Source: Epiperipatus broadwayi
Taxonomy: Eukaryota > Onychophora > Udeonychophora > Euonychophora > Peripatidae
Length of the DNA: 64,000 nt
Assembly: GCA_028023455.1 (NCBI GenBank)
Contig: JAQFVV010000228.1
Coordinates: 1,319,591 to 1,383,590, forward strand
Reading direction: 5' to 3'
Shown here: positions 23,881 to 37,857 of the stretch, piece after piece
Numbering within the stretch: the stretch's first letter is position 1
Layout of the letters: each line of letters begins with the position of its first letter
Notes under the pieces: model-generated
Told to the model about the DNA's origin: nothing
The model's database searches: none
What the model saw: the letters and a program-made list of their open reading frames with translations, nothing else
Translations under genes and position numbers: made by a program

Positions 23881-26800
23881 CCATATGATTTGAATAAAAG
23901 TTATTATCATCTTCACCAATAATTATTGCTAATTTTTAATTAATTAATTACTATTCATTTCTTCTTTTCATTTTCTTTTATCCTAATGATGTTAAAACAG
24001 GACCCAGACTCTCATTATGATGATGATGGAGTTAGTTTTTTTGTATGATTACATTTCTATTTTTTAATTACAATCACAATAATTCTGATCAATTTTTTCT
24101 TTCTTTTTTTTCTAATTTGGCTGTCTATTAAATTGTGTACATCTACATATATATATACATACATACATACATATAATATGGTTATATACATTATAGTATT
24201 ATAGCAATTAAATTAAATCACCATAGACAAATTTATATCATTATTATCAGACAATTTCTATTAACATCAATTTTCATCCATATGTTTTCAAAATTGATTT
24301 TATTGATTACCTTATATATGTAATAATAATAAAAAAGAAAAACAAAAAAGATTTTTAGATTTAATTTCTTTTATAAGAATAAAGATCTATGGGGGAAAAA
24401 ATCAGATAATAAAGCTTTCTTTTCATTTCAAATATTAGATGAGTTGTCATCTTTTATAAAATAAATAAAAAAACCTAATGACTCAATTATTTTTCTGATG
24501 AAATTTCAATATTGTACAGAAAGTCATATCAAGATAAAAGAAATAAAGAAAAATACTCTTCACCAATGTTAGATATAAATGCTTAAATATAGACCAGTAC
24601 TCAGAAATGCAGTTTTACCAAAATATATTTTTTATTAAAATTTACACTATATATTGTGCCCTTTTTATTGGTACACTCCATCATAAAAATAGATTGGGAA
24701 TAAACTGTATTATATATAATTTTAAATTTTATAAAACAAAATTAAAAAATAATAATAATAATATTCACTTATTGTGAAAAATAATAGTATTTTAATTATC
24801 CTAGGATTTGAACTTGGACATAAATAATTTAAACTAATATAAAAGTTAAATTTTATTAAGATATTTATTTTTAAAGGTATCTAAATGATAAAATAAAAAA
24901 ACTATAAGTTAATAATATTTCATAATAAAGAATCATTTGATAGTAATTAAAATAAGGAATTCAAGCCTAATTTGATAAAGGGAAATATGTGTTGTATAGA
25001 TAAATAATTATGTCTGTGTGCATTTGGGATTATTTACCAATAACTGTTTCTGGTAAAATCTTACTTTAATTTTTAACATAAATGATTAACTTTTATTTTT
25101 TGAATTTTGTGATTAAAAGTTCATAGGATTATTTAATCTGTATATAAATAAAATATAATGAAAATTATTTAAATTGTATTTTATTCAGTTCCTAAAAAGT
25201 ATTGTTTTTTTTTTATTACTAATAAATATTTTAAAAGATATTTGTTATTAAAAAATAGTTCAGCTAAAAGCAAATCATTAAATATTCAGAATCAAAGAAG
25301 AGAGAAAATTAGCCAATGAGAATGCACAATTTGAAGTAGATGAGCAAGCAGACAATATTTTGTTGAAACAGTTTTTTTGGAGGAAAGAAATCAGTTACAG
25401 ATCAGAAAAATATAAACTAAGTAACTGAGTTTTGTTTTGTTGGGGAAAAAATTTGCTGAAGTTTTTAAACATTATTATTATTTTTTAAAAAAACAAGTAA
25501 GTAGGGATAATTAACTTAAGGACTTTAAATTTTATAGTAATAAGTTTTCAGTAAGATGAACATCTAAAACAAAGGAAATAAAAATTTTGTGAGTAAAAAA
25601 AAATTTAAACAGATTCTCACCAATGATCCTAACTTTTAAGTATAAGGAAAATTTTATGATGAACTACAGATAGGGTTCAATGGAAATGGAAAATTCTGAC
25701 TAAAAGATTATATTTATAGAGAAAAAATTGTAGCGGTTTACTGAAAGATTGAAATATTTAATTATTAGTACTCTCAATGGGGAAAAAACAATATGTAAAG
25801 GAAAAAAAAAGAAAATAAATCATGATCAGTGACATTAGCTTCCAGAAAAATCCAAACTATGTTGAAAATAATTTCATTTTTATTACATTTAAGAAGATGG
25901 TATAATCTGTGATCTATTACATGTGAATATTACTAAAGGAATACATTGAAAATAATATGAAGATCAGTATTATCAAGGTGAAATGGAGCTAAATAAAATA
26001 TATCACATCGGTAAAAAGGAACCTGCAATCTTGGAAAAAACAAACATAAATCTGGTGTATAACACGAGGGCATTAAAAATTCTATAGTTTTACTAGTGTT
26101 CAGATAAATGTAAAAGGAGGAAAAGGGATAAGAAGATTGGTGACAAGTAGGAAGGATGAAAAGGGAGAAGAACAATTGAAATATTATTAATAAAATTTAT
26201 GTATTTTTTTTTATAAACTTGTACGTTCAAAAGAAGAGAAAACGGGTAACATAATGTTTGTATAGATCATGTTTTAAAACAATAATTATTAACATGGGGG
26301 GAGGGGTAAATCAAGAGATAGGGAAATCGATAATTAACATTATTTCTTTATCTATGCTATTAATTGTATAAAGCTTTATTTGATAGAATGTCACTAAACT
26401 ATTTAGATAAAGATCTATGTGTTATGATCTAGTAAATTACACACACAAAAATAATAAAGAAAGATATTAGAAAAAGGGGGGTGTATCTGTGTTCCAGTAT
26501 AATATTAAATAACAAATGGTGATAATTAAAATTTGATCTGATGTTGAATTATTAATCTTGTATTAGCATTATAATATAGTTAGAAAATTTTAATTTATGT
26601 CTTTGTGAGCAATATTTATAATGGAAGCATAAAACAAATAGAAATTTGAAATCGGAAATAATGACTTAAATTATTAGATAAGATTAGGATAATTTTTTTT
26701 TATTCGATGTGGATAGCACTAGAGGGCGGCTTATATACATTCAGCAAATATTCTGAATGGTAAATAAAGATTATGGGAGGAAGAGATAAATATTCAGATT

Positions 26801-29800
26801 GGATATGACAAAGGATAAAAGGTATTTATTGTAGTTTTATGATATCGAGTGACAAACCCATAAGAAAATTAAGTAAGGTAAGGGGGAAATCAAATGGCTC
26901 ATATCATAAAATAAACACAGATAAAATGTAATCAGTCATAATATTATAATAAAATTATTTTATCACTAGACACCATATGATCATTTTTTTTGGTATGCAT
27001 TGATTACTTTGGCTTGTGCTGAGTGACATTACTGTTTGGAGAGTTTTGCCTGTTTTAAAATTATTTTACTTAAGATTAAAATATCAATTCATGTTTTTTT
27101 TTTAATTTTCTTGTTTTCATTGCAATCTATGAAGTGTAATTAATGAAAAAGGGATGGTTATTAAAAAAGGGATTGATTGTTTAAGACGTACATTATTTGA
27201 TAGTACAAGTAACAAAATTCAATATGTATAAAATTTGATTGCATTATCAAGAAATTTTATTTTGAATAGCTCATTGCAAGTAAGATGAATATAAATGTTT
27301 CTTTTAAGTATCTTATTATATTATATTGTTGTATAAATGTTCCATTGTTTTATGTTAATTTATTTATTAATTCTAATGTATTATTAAACTTTGTACATAA
27401 GATGTTATTAAAATTAATGTTTTAAACTTACACTGTCTAAAGTTACATTTCTTTTGTGGAGAATCATCATCAGAGAGTATTAATTGTCATATGCATATTA
27501 ACCAAAAATATGATTTGAAAGTTGAAAGAAAAATTGATCCAGTATTACAATTATCTAGGTAAATATTTACTAAATTGAATATTAAATTATTGCAAACTGC
27601 TTTGATCACATCATTCACCACTCAAATACATTGTAAATGTAGTAAAGTATATTATTGTTAAGAAATCATATTAGGAATTAGTTTTCATTTAAAGTTCGAC
27701 ATGATGATTACAGTTTAAATAAAAAATAGTGATTTATTATTTAATAATAGAGACCACAAAATAAAATAGTGATATAGTTGTAATTATAGAAAAAGGTTAT
27801 GAGTCATCTTTAAAATGTCACACTACCTATAGAGTTGAATAAAATCCCTCTTGGCATTTTATAGATGGTATAAATAGTTAATTCAAAATCAATGACAATC
27901 CTGAGATCTCCTTAGAATAATATTGTTAATATGGTTATTCTTAATGATAGTGTTATAAAATTAATAATAATAAAAGATTACCATACTACAAAATAATAAT
28001 ACAACTTATTGATTAGGTTAATTTAAATTTCACAATTATAAATGTTTTACTCTAGTTAGTTAAGATTATTGTTAGTCATGAGAGTATTTTGATACTGAAT
28101 AAGGAGAAATGTCAGGGTATTCTTATGCGATTGGATAAATAGTTTAGCGTTTATTTAATGTTGAAGGGTATGTAATCTAGTTAATAATATAAGTGAGTTT
28201 CAGAATTGTTAATATTGAATAAATATAGTTGAGAAAATGGAAAGAATATTAAATGGTACCTAGATAAAGTCATAGTATATCCTAATGTAGGGACATGGTA
28301 TATCTTCTAGGGGTTATCCTCCTATTGGCAGGATACAATATATATATAAAATCATAAGTAAAATGAATATAGAAACAAATAACACAGTTCACTAAAAATC
28401 CTGGATGTGTATCTGTTAATAAGAGACTAAAATTTCTCCTATCTGGCTGTCCTTATAATATAAAAAAAATTGTTGTTAAAAGTCTCACAGAAACAGAGCA
28501 TCTTTAATAATAATAAAAAATACAATATTCTGAAAAAATAATAATTATTATTTATTTAACAATAAACTTGCTCTGGTCAATTAAATATATGTTAAAAAAA
28601 AAAAACAAGAAAAAAGAATAAAGTTACATTTTTGTTATAGTTAACACAGATTTATTTAATACAAGGGGGAAAAATAGAACTTAATGCTGGTTCAGCACAA
28701 TATATATATATATATTGGAGATCATTTATCTTTTTCACATGTGTTGGTCATGTGTTATCAGTTGTATGTGATGGAACAAATAGCTGAAGGGAGCTTGAAA
28801 ATCTGTGATCAAATCTCTTATACAATTATTATTTAAACCTCCAGGTATTCAAATTATACTTGTATTCAAGCAAATATTAAAACTTAATTTTGTAAATAAT
28901 TTTATACTTTTTATTAATGCATACAAGAGTTTTTTTTTTTTTAAAAAGTTTCTTTAAAGTAAATGTTCTAGAATATTTATGTATGTAAGTGATAATTTTA
29001 TGTAATACAGATCATGGTTAAAAGTTGAAAAAAATCTTATGATATTTAAATCTTTCAGTTTTTTTCTTTTGAAAAAAATAATAATTTAAAAGCATTGATA
29101 ATAAAACTTTTTGATATTACTTTCAATTTTTCTTTTCTTTAGCAATACATAATCTGCTTTCAGAAATAGAACTTAGAAATGCATGTCTATCCTAAGAAAT
29201 TTTGCAAAAAATTGTAAATAATGATTTTAATTTCATCTAATGTATTAAATCAGGGTAATTTTAAATTATACATGTATGTATTTGGTGTTGTTCTTTTCTA
29301 ATTTTATTCAACTTTAAAGTTATACTGTTGAAATTTCAAAAACACCCTAAATACATTATATGGAAAGTGCTAGAAATAAATATTTTTATGTGAGCTTCAC
29401 CAAAAGAAGAGGGACAAACAGACTGAGGCCCAGGAGGGTTGGTGCTAAAAGCTACAAGGGCTACCCCCCCACATAGTATATATATAAAATTGAAGTCATA
29501 GTTCAATTTTGAAATTATGGCTTTATATTTAGCCAACAATTTTTTTAATTTAATACAAATAAAATTAAAACAAAATGCCATCATATAACTTTTAATAGTC
29601 ATAAAGTTTAATATATGAAAATTGAAATAAAAAGGTTTTTTTTTTGATCAATGGAAAAATATCTGTATATGTTTTCTTTAACGTTTTCAAAATTTAATAT
29701 CGGTAGATTACTGTTAATCCAAAAACTTGGTTTCCAAATTGAATTTACATTTGAAATTTTCATTTTTCCAATGCCCCTAATCAATCAAATACAAACTTGT

Positions 29801-31908
29801 ATTTATATGAATAAAATGGAAAATAATAAAAAACTAAATGCAAAGCATAAATTATTAGTGAATACTCCTTAAAAAAATTGATTTAACAAAAAATAAAATA
29901 AATTTAAATGCATTACTTATATTTATTTGATTGTGAAAAGAAATTACATTTTGTAAGTGGCAGAAATTTGAATACTTTGCTGTAATAATAATGATGCCAT
30001 TTTTGGTCATTGTAAAATTGTTAGCAAAAATAAAGATGTTTAAAAATCTGATATTAATCAATACTTATATTGCTTCAAAAAAATTATGTAAAAAAACAAC
30101 AACATTTAAATCCATTATCTACTTTCATTTCTTGAAATTTTGCATTACTAAGTGATAACAAAATTCATATGTTTCATAAGAAGTTTAAAATAAGGATTAA
30201 ATTAACATGATTTTTTAACAATTTAGCTTTTTCATAAAATAGAATGTATTTTGAGAACAAATTTCTGTATCCAATTAAAGTTATGTAATTTTGCACTAAT
30301 ATTAAAATTGTCATTATTTCCTTTAAAAATGTATCACCAATGTTTTGAATTTAAATGTCATCTAAAATTATAAATAAATACATATTCATAATATATATAT
30401 ACTCTAATAGATAAATAAAAAATTTGTATTAAAAAGAGCTTTCTAAGAACAGAATATTGTTTGATTTCATTTTGTTACATCAAGTAATTAATTTATTACA
30501 TAGGTATTTAAAGTATAACATATTTTACTGATTTTTTTTAAATTAATTTTTAATATAGAAAATTCAAATTTTATTTTATTTTAGGGAATTACTATATATA
30601 AAATTAGAAATTTTACCTTGTTTAACATATTTATAAAAATGTTTTGTGGATATTAAATGTAACACATATTTATTTAAACTTTTGCTGATGTGATAATGTA
30701 TCAATCAATTTTCTATTATAAAATAAATTTTTAGCTTAAAATTATAATTTATTTAGAAAAATTTATTAAGAATAAAAAACTGATCACATATGTTTTGTTT
30801 TGGGGTTTGTTTTGTTTTTTTTTTTTTTTTGATATTTTATCTACTAAAGAAATTGCTACCATATTTTTTTCTTTCATTTATTACTGAAAATAAACCTTCT
30901 GCATAGATTCATAATTTTTTTTTCTTCTGGATTATATAAACTAAGGATTTCTTTAATTTCTTTACAAAAGTGATTAACAAATAGAAAACTGGCCAAGTGG
31001 TTTTCTTTTTCTTTTTTGATATTCTATCTGTAGTAGAAGTATTAATAATTTCTCATTTAATTTTTATTTGTTGTTGAGAATAAACATTTAGAATATTATT
31101 GTAATTTTTTTAGTTCTAGATTATAAAGATCATTGACATTGTTTAACAACTTTTTTTTTTAATATATCATGAATAGAAAACTAACTATATGGTTTTCCTT
31201 TATTTTGATATCTGCTAATGGGTTAGTGATATGACATTATAAACTTCCATATATTTTATCTTTCATTTGTTAATGAAAATAAACTTTTAGTATAGAATCA
31301 TATATTATATCTTTACATTTTGGAATATGAAGACATTTGAAAAATTTAAATACTTTTGGAATTAGTTTATATATACACTATGATATGCACATGTTGCTAT
31401 CTATAGTTTCCTTGTAGTGTTTACATAACTAAATAAAGAAAACAATTAAATGTCATCTGTTTAATAAGAAAATATTTATTGATATGAATGAATCTGGACT
31501 AAGCGAACCATTTACTTATTAAATTTAAAAAATGAAATATTTTGTTTAATTTATTGCTGAATTATAACAATGCATTATTAAAATCAGAAGATAGTCATAT
31601 GGCTGCAAGCCAGTGTTTAAAAGAAGAAAAGGACTGCATTTTGTGTTGCCATCAATTTTAGCAAGAAAACACATATTTTCTTTTGCATAAAATTTTGTGT
31701 TTATTTTACTTACTTTTATAAATATATTTGGAACATATAGCAAAAAAATATGCACTGTAAGATAAGTTAGAGGGAGGGGGCATGAGCTACCCTTTCATTT
31801 GATATCTTTATGATTAAAACGAAATAAATATCACAAATCCTATGTTGACCACCATAGAGCTGAGATAATTGAGTTAATCTTGGATTGAAATATCAATAGG
31901 AATAATAA

Positions 31909-31952
31909 TTGGATTCATCTAATGATTCAATTGGATTCATCTAATGATTCAA
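31909..31952. repeat. 22-bp tandem duplication
   Basis: Two identical adjacent 22-bp units, each starting TTGGATTCATC and ending ATGATTCAA. Confidence 0.9.
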
Positions 31953-33733
31953 ACGGATTATGGATTCCTATATTTGTGTTTTTGCTAGCAAAAAGGTACC
32001 AAAGGAAATATGATCAAATAATGGAATATCCGCTGAAATCATGCAAAACTGTGTTAACAGACACTAATAAAAACCTTTTAAATTAACACTGTCAGATAAG
32101 TTTTATTAAATAGAAGGATTAAAAAAAGTATAATGATAACTTTAATGATAAATATTTATTAAAGTTTTTTTTTATTAATAATTTTCATTAGTATCATTAT
32201 CATTTAAACAATATAAGAAATATATATATATGCTTTAAAAAAGTAGCAATATTAAAACTTTTACTACTTTGGTTAAAGATTTTATTTTTCACCCTTTTAT
32301 GACTACACTTTAAAATTTAAATGCATATCATATCTATTAATTGCAATCTAAAAAAAAAGAGGGGAGGTAAATTATAAAATATATAATAGGGTATTAGACT
32401 GCAGTTGGTAAATTATAATTATAACCTTTATCTTATCAACCTCAATGAATTAATGCTTATGTCAATAAATTTATTTTATTTACTGTCCTTTGATTTTCCT
32501 ATTGTGTCAATCATTATAAAATTATTTTATTAAACAATTTATTTTACAATAAAGTAATTCATTGTACATCCCATTCTATACTTTATCATCAAATAAGTCA
32601 TCATTTATTAAATTATATCTTCTTTGTCAAGCAAGATACTCATTCTGTGGACCATTGCCATCTTACAAAATTCATGGGTCCATTGTAAATATAAATCGCC
32701 ATAGAACCATTTGTGAATCAACATATTTGTCTATTTTAGTTAACATTTATGTAATATATTTTAGAGTGCCCAAATATTTATTGCATAAATAGAAAAAACT
32801 ACTTGATTTATGCTTTTATTTATTATAAGTGGTTGCCCAAATCTATGAGGCACTTGTAGGCCAGCTAGACCTGCTCAGTTATAATATTTTCTATTACATT
32901 CATGCCTACACAAAATATACAAACTATTCAGTGAATAGCACTTATTTTAGTTTTACATTATGGCAATCTTTGTTAATTTTCCTTTTCATTTGAATCATCC
33001 AACAAGAAAATATTGCTAAAATGTTGCCTCCTTAGTATTGTTTATATAGGTCTAAGAAAATAGTTTCCTTCACAATATATATATATGTATCATATTTAGA
33101 AAATTCACTACACATTTTTTCTTTGATTTTTTTTTTACATCAGTTAAAAATATAGAATAATGACATTAGAAACTTCATATTTCTTTTGTTTCATTTTTTA
33201 AATTTATGAAAATAAACATAAAATTGCAAGTTTTTTGCTCTTGTATATTATGTACAGTTATAAATATATGTCATTACATGTATTCTCTTCCATTCAGATT
33301 TTAACTTGGTTATTTAGTATTTAAACATCTTCATTAATGTATATGCTACATCTTCATTAATACATATGTATATCTTTGAAATTCCATGTTGGTTGACTTC
33401 AAGTGTTCAGAAAATAGAGCATTTCAAATTCAGGCAGTTTATATTAAAGATATTCATGTATGTTCATATTACACATTAATGCTTATATTACAGAAAATGT
33501 GAGCAGTCATCATTAAAATGAAGTATTTTTTTTAATGAATGTGAAGTTGTTGAGCTTTTCCAAACCAAAAGAAGAAGCATTGGAAACAGAACTGAGAATA
33601 AATTGCAATATACAACTATTTCTCCATTTGAAAGATACATTTACTGCTCCTACAACTAAAAAATTATATATCTGATTTCTAATATTAAAAATTATTATGT
33701 TAAGTTGTTCACTAATAACAAAATGTTCATACA

Positions 33734-33850
33734 ATACTAAATCATTCATGCAGTTTCAATTGCCCCAGCAATTGAAACTGTAAACTGTAAAAGAGGGTGG
33801 TAAATAAAGTATTGTGTAACAGTAATAAAGTGCATGGATGATTTAGTATT
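33734..33850. repeat. nested inverted repeats (hairpin-forming)
   Basis: CAGTTTCAATTGC (33751-33763) and its exact reverse complement (33768-33780) flank a 4-nt CCCA loop. Outside this hairpin, ATACTAAATCATTCATGCA (about 33734-33752) is mirrored by TGCATGGATGATTTAGTAT near 33831-33850 with one mismatch, so a larger arm pair encloses the inner hairpin asymmetrically. This may be the remains of a small foldback element. Confidence 0.75.
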
Positions 33851-36269
33851 ATATGATATACATTTGGCAATGCAATAAGAAAGATTAGTTATTATGCTTT
33901 TTGAACAAGATGTTCACTAATACTTTTTGAAATAGTGGTCATTAGGAATATTACTGTTTGGAAAATCATTCTACATCGAGTGAATCAAATAATTTTTTTA
34001 ATCCCAGTTATAATGATAAAATAAAATGTTTTGTATAATAACTTTTAATGTTCTAAACTGTAATATGCCCACATTAGGTCACTAATTTTTTATTTTCTTC
34101 TTTTCATGAAATGATGCAAGTAGAGAAGTGAATTAAAATTAACTTTTATTTGAAGTTTTGTTGATGTTAATTAAATATATTAATTCATTTATTTACTGCA
34201 TGTTTTTTTTGTTTTCTTATAAAGTATTGTGTATTAATTTATTTAAGATTTAATAAATATATGATGAGAACATCTTAAAAATATTAAAAACCTTCTTTCA
34301 TGTTTCAAACTTCTCAAGTCTTAGATATAAAATCAGAATCTAATTTTAGTACAACTGAATACAGTCTGGGTAATATCCTTTTTCTTTTATTATTTTTTCC
34401 CTCTATAGAAATGTAATAGCAATCTTGATCATATGTAGTCATGGGCCCCTATAATTGCTCTGATGTTTATAAGTCACAATTTGTATAGTCATAACATTTA
34501 CAGCTATCTATTTCAGATTCTTAAATTAACTCTTTCATATAAAGTTTTGTTTTATGCTTAAAAAAGATATTAGTTATAAATTTTCTTAAAATTTCATAAA
34601 TTTACAATAGGAAAATATTTTATTATATGAACTATTATACCATATCAATGTTTTGGAACAAAAAAAAGAAGAAAATATTTGTGCTTTCAATATAATCCAA
34701 ATAAATATTATTTAAAAACACTAATGCATATGGTACTCTAAGATGAAAAAGATGCTGCTGTCATATAAAAATTATTAAATTTATGAATTTTAAGGTTTTT
34801 ATTTTCATTGTTTTGTTTATTGGGGGAGGGTATCATATAGTTAAGTAATATATATTCATACAGTGCATATCATTGCTTCACTGTGCTTGGCTCTGATAAT
34901 GATTTAAAATTATATTTAATGCTGAACAGCAGTTTTTGCTAATACATTTATTTTTGTTATGTATAAAAATTTGATGATCTATTATCAATTCTGTTTTAGT
35001 TAAATCATAAATAATAAGTAGCCATATTATAAATTTCATATCATAAAAACCTTGTCATAAATATTTTTTTTATTAAATGAATGTTTTCACAAATGCTTTT
35101 TATGTAAACATCTGATATAATATTATACAACTGACTGCATTATCAATTATGCTATAAAATTAGATTTTCACTAGCTAATAGTAATGTGTAGTCTTTAGAT
35201 TAATCTTATTGTGCATATAAACAAAAAAAAATTAAACTAAAATACTCAATCAATTCATTAGTAATAAACTTTTATCAATTTTAGCATTATATTATAATAA
35301 CTAGCTGATCAACTCATCCAGGATAATTGTTTCATGGCTTACAATATTATTCCTTATAGCATTTCAATATATATTTTCCTAAGATTATTTCCATATAAAC
35401 TCCAAATTTAACATTGATTAGATTTTAAAGTATAAACTAATCATGTTATGATCTTCTTAACTACTAATCCTCCTTTCACATTTTAATGTCATCTCCTAGA
35501 AGCTGTTTGTGTTATATTTCCAATGATTTATTATAAGATTGAATATTTATTCTGCATTATGTATCAATAAATTTTACATTATTTATTAGAAATATATATT
35601 TACAAGTAAAAAACATTCTCAAAAACAATATTCCAATTTTGTAAATATAAGAGAAAAAAATAAACTGAAATATGTAATCAGAATAATAGCCTTTTTTCTT
35701 ACTGAATGATTACCATATTGCCAATAAAAATATTACATGAATAAAATATTTGTTTGAACTCCATTTCTAAAATCTAAATAAGTTATTGTTAATTCATCTT
35801 AACTAAAGTTTAACATTCCATTTGCAAATAACTGCTACAGTGTTTAAAAAGATATTCATTTTGCAACTAATTATAACTTCCTTTTTTATCATTATTAGGT
35901 TTTTCATCTTCTTAAAATCATACATTTTTGAATAAAATCTCAGTGTAAGATCATGATTATTTTTATCTTAAAATAAATGTTTTACAAATATTTTGCTAAA
36001 ATATTCATAAATATACAAATAAACTATGGAAATATATAATTTATCTTTCTGAAGTCACAGTCAGCTTGATTTATATTACATTCTCTGTAGAATACAGACA
36101 TTTTTAGATTTTTAAATCAAGATATATTTTAGTTCCAGTTTCTGCCATTACATGAATCCAAAACCATCAAACCAACACTACACATAAAAGAGAATGAAGG
36201 TATGTTGGAATTAACTGCAGCATTATCATCACCCCATAGAAAACTGATGATGACAGCATATGTATGACT

Positions 36270-36840
36270 GAAGATGCTATATCTACAAATGAAAACACCA
36301 GAATTAAACAAACTAATAAGTGATAAAGACATCTACCTATATATTTCCATGACTACATTCTCCAAAATTAATTTTCACCTTAAAGAGAAGGAATGCTATG
36401 GCTCAACATACCTTCAAATAATGAATTTGATCAGATTACAATATTATCTTGATTGGAATCTGGATACATTGCTACGGACCAATAAATATATGTATAGATA
36501 AAAAATAATCAATAAAAAAACAGGCTACTAAGTGAAGATACTCAATGAATCCTATTGCTCTCATTAAGGAAGGGGACCTGGCTATAAATTGACAGTCTAT
36601 TTGGAAATAGAGTCATGCAATAAAGAATATTACTCTGATTGCCAATATTTAATTGCAAAAACAGTGATACACATTCATTATCAAACTAAAAACCTGGTAA
36701 ATACTAAACCTGACATTAGGTGGCAAACTGCAACATTATAATTGGAAGAGTAACTATACCTGGAAACATGGCAAACTGCCATGGCATAGCTGGAACTGTT
36801 AGATATATCTAGAAGAGAAGACCCTTGCTTCAATAGTTGT
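36270..36840 (+). repeat. unclassified interspersed repeat, copy 2
   Basis: Plus-strand copy of the repeat also found inverted at 21079-21480. The best-conserved part is 36395-36790. A frame of about 75 codons (36274-36501; contains YGSTYLQIMNLIRLQ) partly aligns with the other copy in translation, which suggests an ancestral coding segment. I cannot name the family. It ends about 100 bp before the RTE-like LINE. Confidence 0.6.
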
Positions 36841-37082
36841 ATACCAACTAGAAGTTATATTTAGCCAACATCAGGCAAATTGTATATCAGATGTTTATGT
36901 AAATGTATAATCTACATAATTTTTTAATAAAATATGTAACCGCATTGTGATGGACAGGAATCATTACGTTTGGTGTTATGACCTTAGTTAAGAATAACTT
37001 TGGTGTCTTGCCCGGCAGGAGTGGACATGAGGCTACTCAGGTCGTCAACCTGCGAAATCCTCATAAATATAATTCATTGTGA

Positions 37083-37832
37083 GGGGATACACTGAGAATT
37101 GGAACGTGGAATGTTAGATCTTTGAGGAAAGGTGGGAAATTGGAGAATTTGAAAAGAGAGTTGCATTTGAATAATATTGATGCAATGGGATTAAGCGAAG
37201 TGAGGTGGGAGGGGTGTGGAGAAGTAAGTAGTGGAGATGTAAAGTTGTTTTATTCAGGTGGTGATAGGTCAATTAATGGAGTTGGCATTGCTGTGAGGAA
37301 GAAAATATGGAATAGTGTGGCAAAGGTTGATGGTATTAATGATAGACTGATGGTGATGAGAATAAATGCAAGTCCTAGGGATTTGGTAATTATACAAGTT
37401 TATATGCCAACTAGTACTCATGATGATAGTGAAATTGATGAAATGTATGAGAAGATAGAAGAAAGTATTCAATGTGAAGGAAAAAACGCATGTATATTGC
37501 TATTGGGGGATTGGAATGCTGTTGTGGGGAAAGGTAGAGAAGAGAAAATTGTTGGAAATTATGGTATTGGAAAAAGAAATGAAAGGGGTAGTCGACTTGT
37601 ACAATTTTGTAAAGAGAATGGGTTTGTCATTGCAAACACTTGTTTTAAAAATCATATTAGAAGAGTGTATACATGGAAAGCTCCAGGTAACAAAGAACGT
37701 TATCAAATTGATTATATATTGATTCAGAATAGATATAAGAATGCTGTTAAGGGTTCACATGCTTTGCCAGGTGCTGATATAGATTCGGATCATAATTTGG
37801 TGATGGCTAAATTAAAGTTTAAAAAGAATTAA
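37083..37832 (+). pseudogene. RTE-like LINE endonuclease domain (EEP/APE-type), 5' part of the polyprotein
   Basis: The frame opens after a TGA at 37080-37082 and reads RIGTWNVRSL, the usual N-terminal strand of the endonuclease/exonuclease/phosphatase fold. It then carries the catalytic-type motifs LSEVRW (Mg-binding glutamate), MVMRINASPRDLVIIQVYMP, LLGDWNAVVG, YTWKAPG, YQIDYIL and DSDHNLVMAKL (Asp-His pair). All expected active-site residues are present, so the domain itself looks intact. The enzyme would nick chromosomal DNA to prime reverse transcription. No in-frame ATG lies near the N-terminus; the first possible non-ATG start is TTG at 37122, inside the domain, so the true start is lost or lies upstream in another frame. 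The frame stops at 37830-37832, at the junction to the RT part. Confidence 0.82.
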
Positions 37833-37857
37833 AAGAGGGAAAAGATAAACAAAATGG

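Larger units (their letters stand above)
23881..36128. other. long AT-rich stretch with no supported gene
   Basis: About 12 kb of low-complexity AT-rich DNA. Within it I note a purine-rich plus strand at about 25290-26500, which could be a very old coding relic but gives no domain. A patch at 29395-29470 is GC-richer (contains GAGGCCCAGGAGGGTT). The 22-bp tandem repeat and the palindrome are listed separately. The frames at 25933-26175, 29336-29602, 29651-29872, 29855-30061, 31546-31755, 32562-32792 and 33513-33749 look like chance frames. Confidence 0.45.

Noticed and set aside
24710-24780. Clusters of AAT/TAA repeats and many short TA runs across the window as functional elements
   Set aside because: Such microsatellites are expected at this AT content. 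Only the long ones are listed.
32562-32792. 76-codon plus-strand frame as a host exon
   Set aside because: No domain, no clear splice context and chance-like composition.
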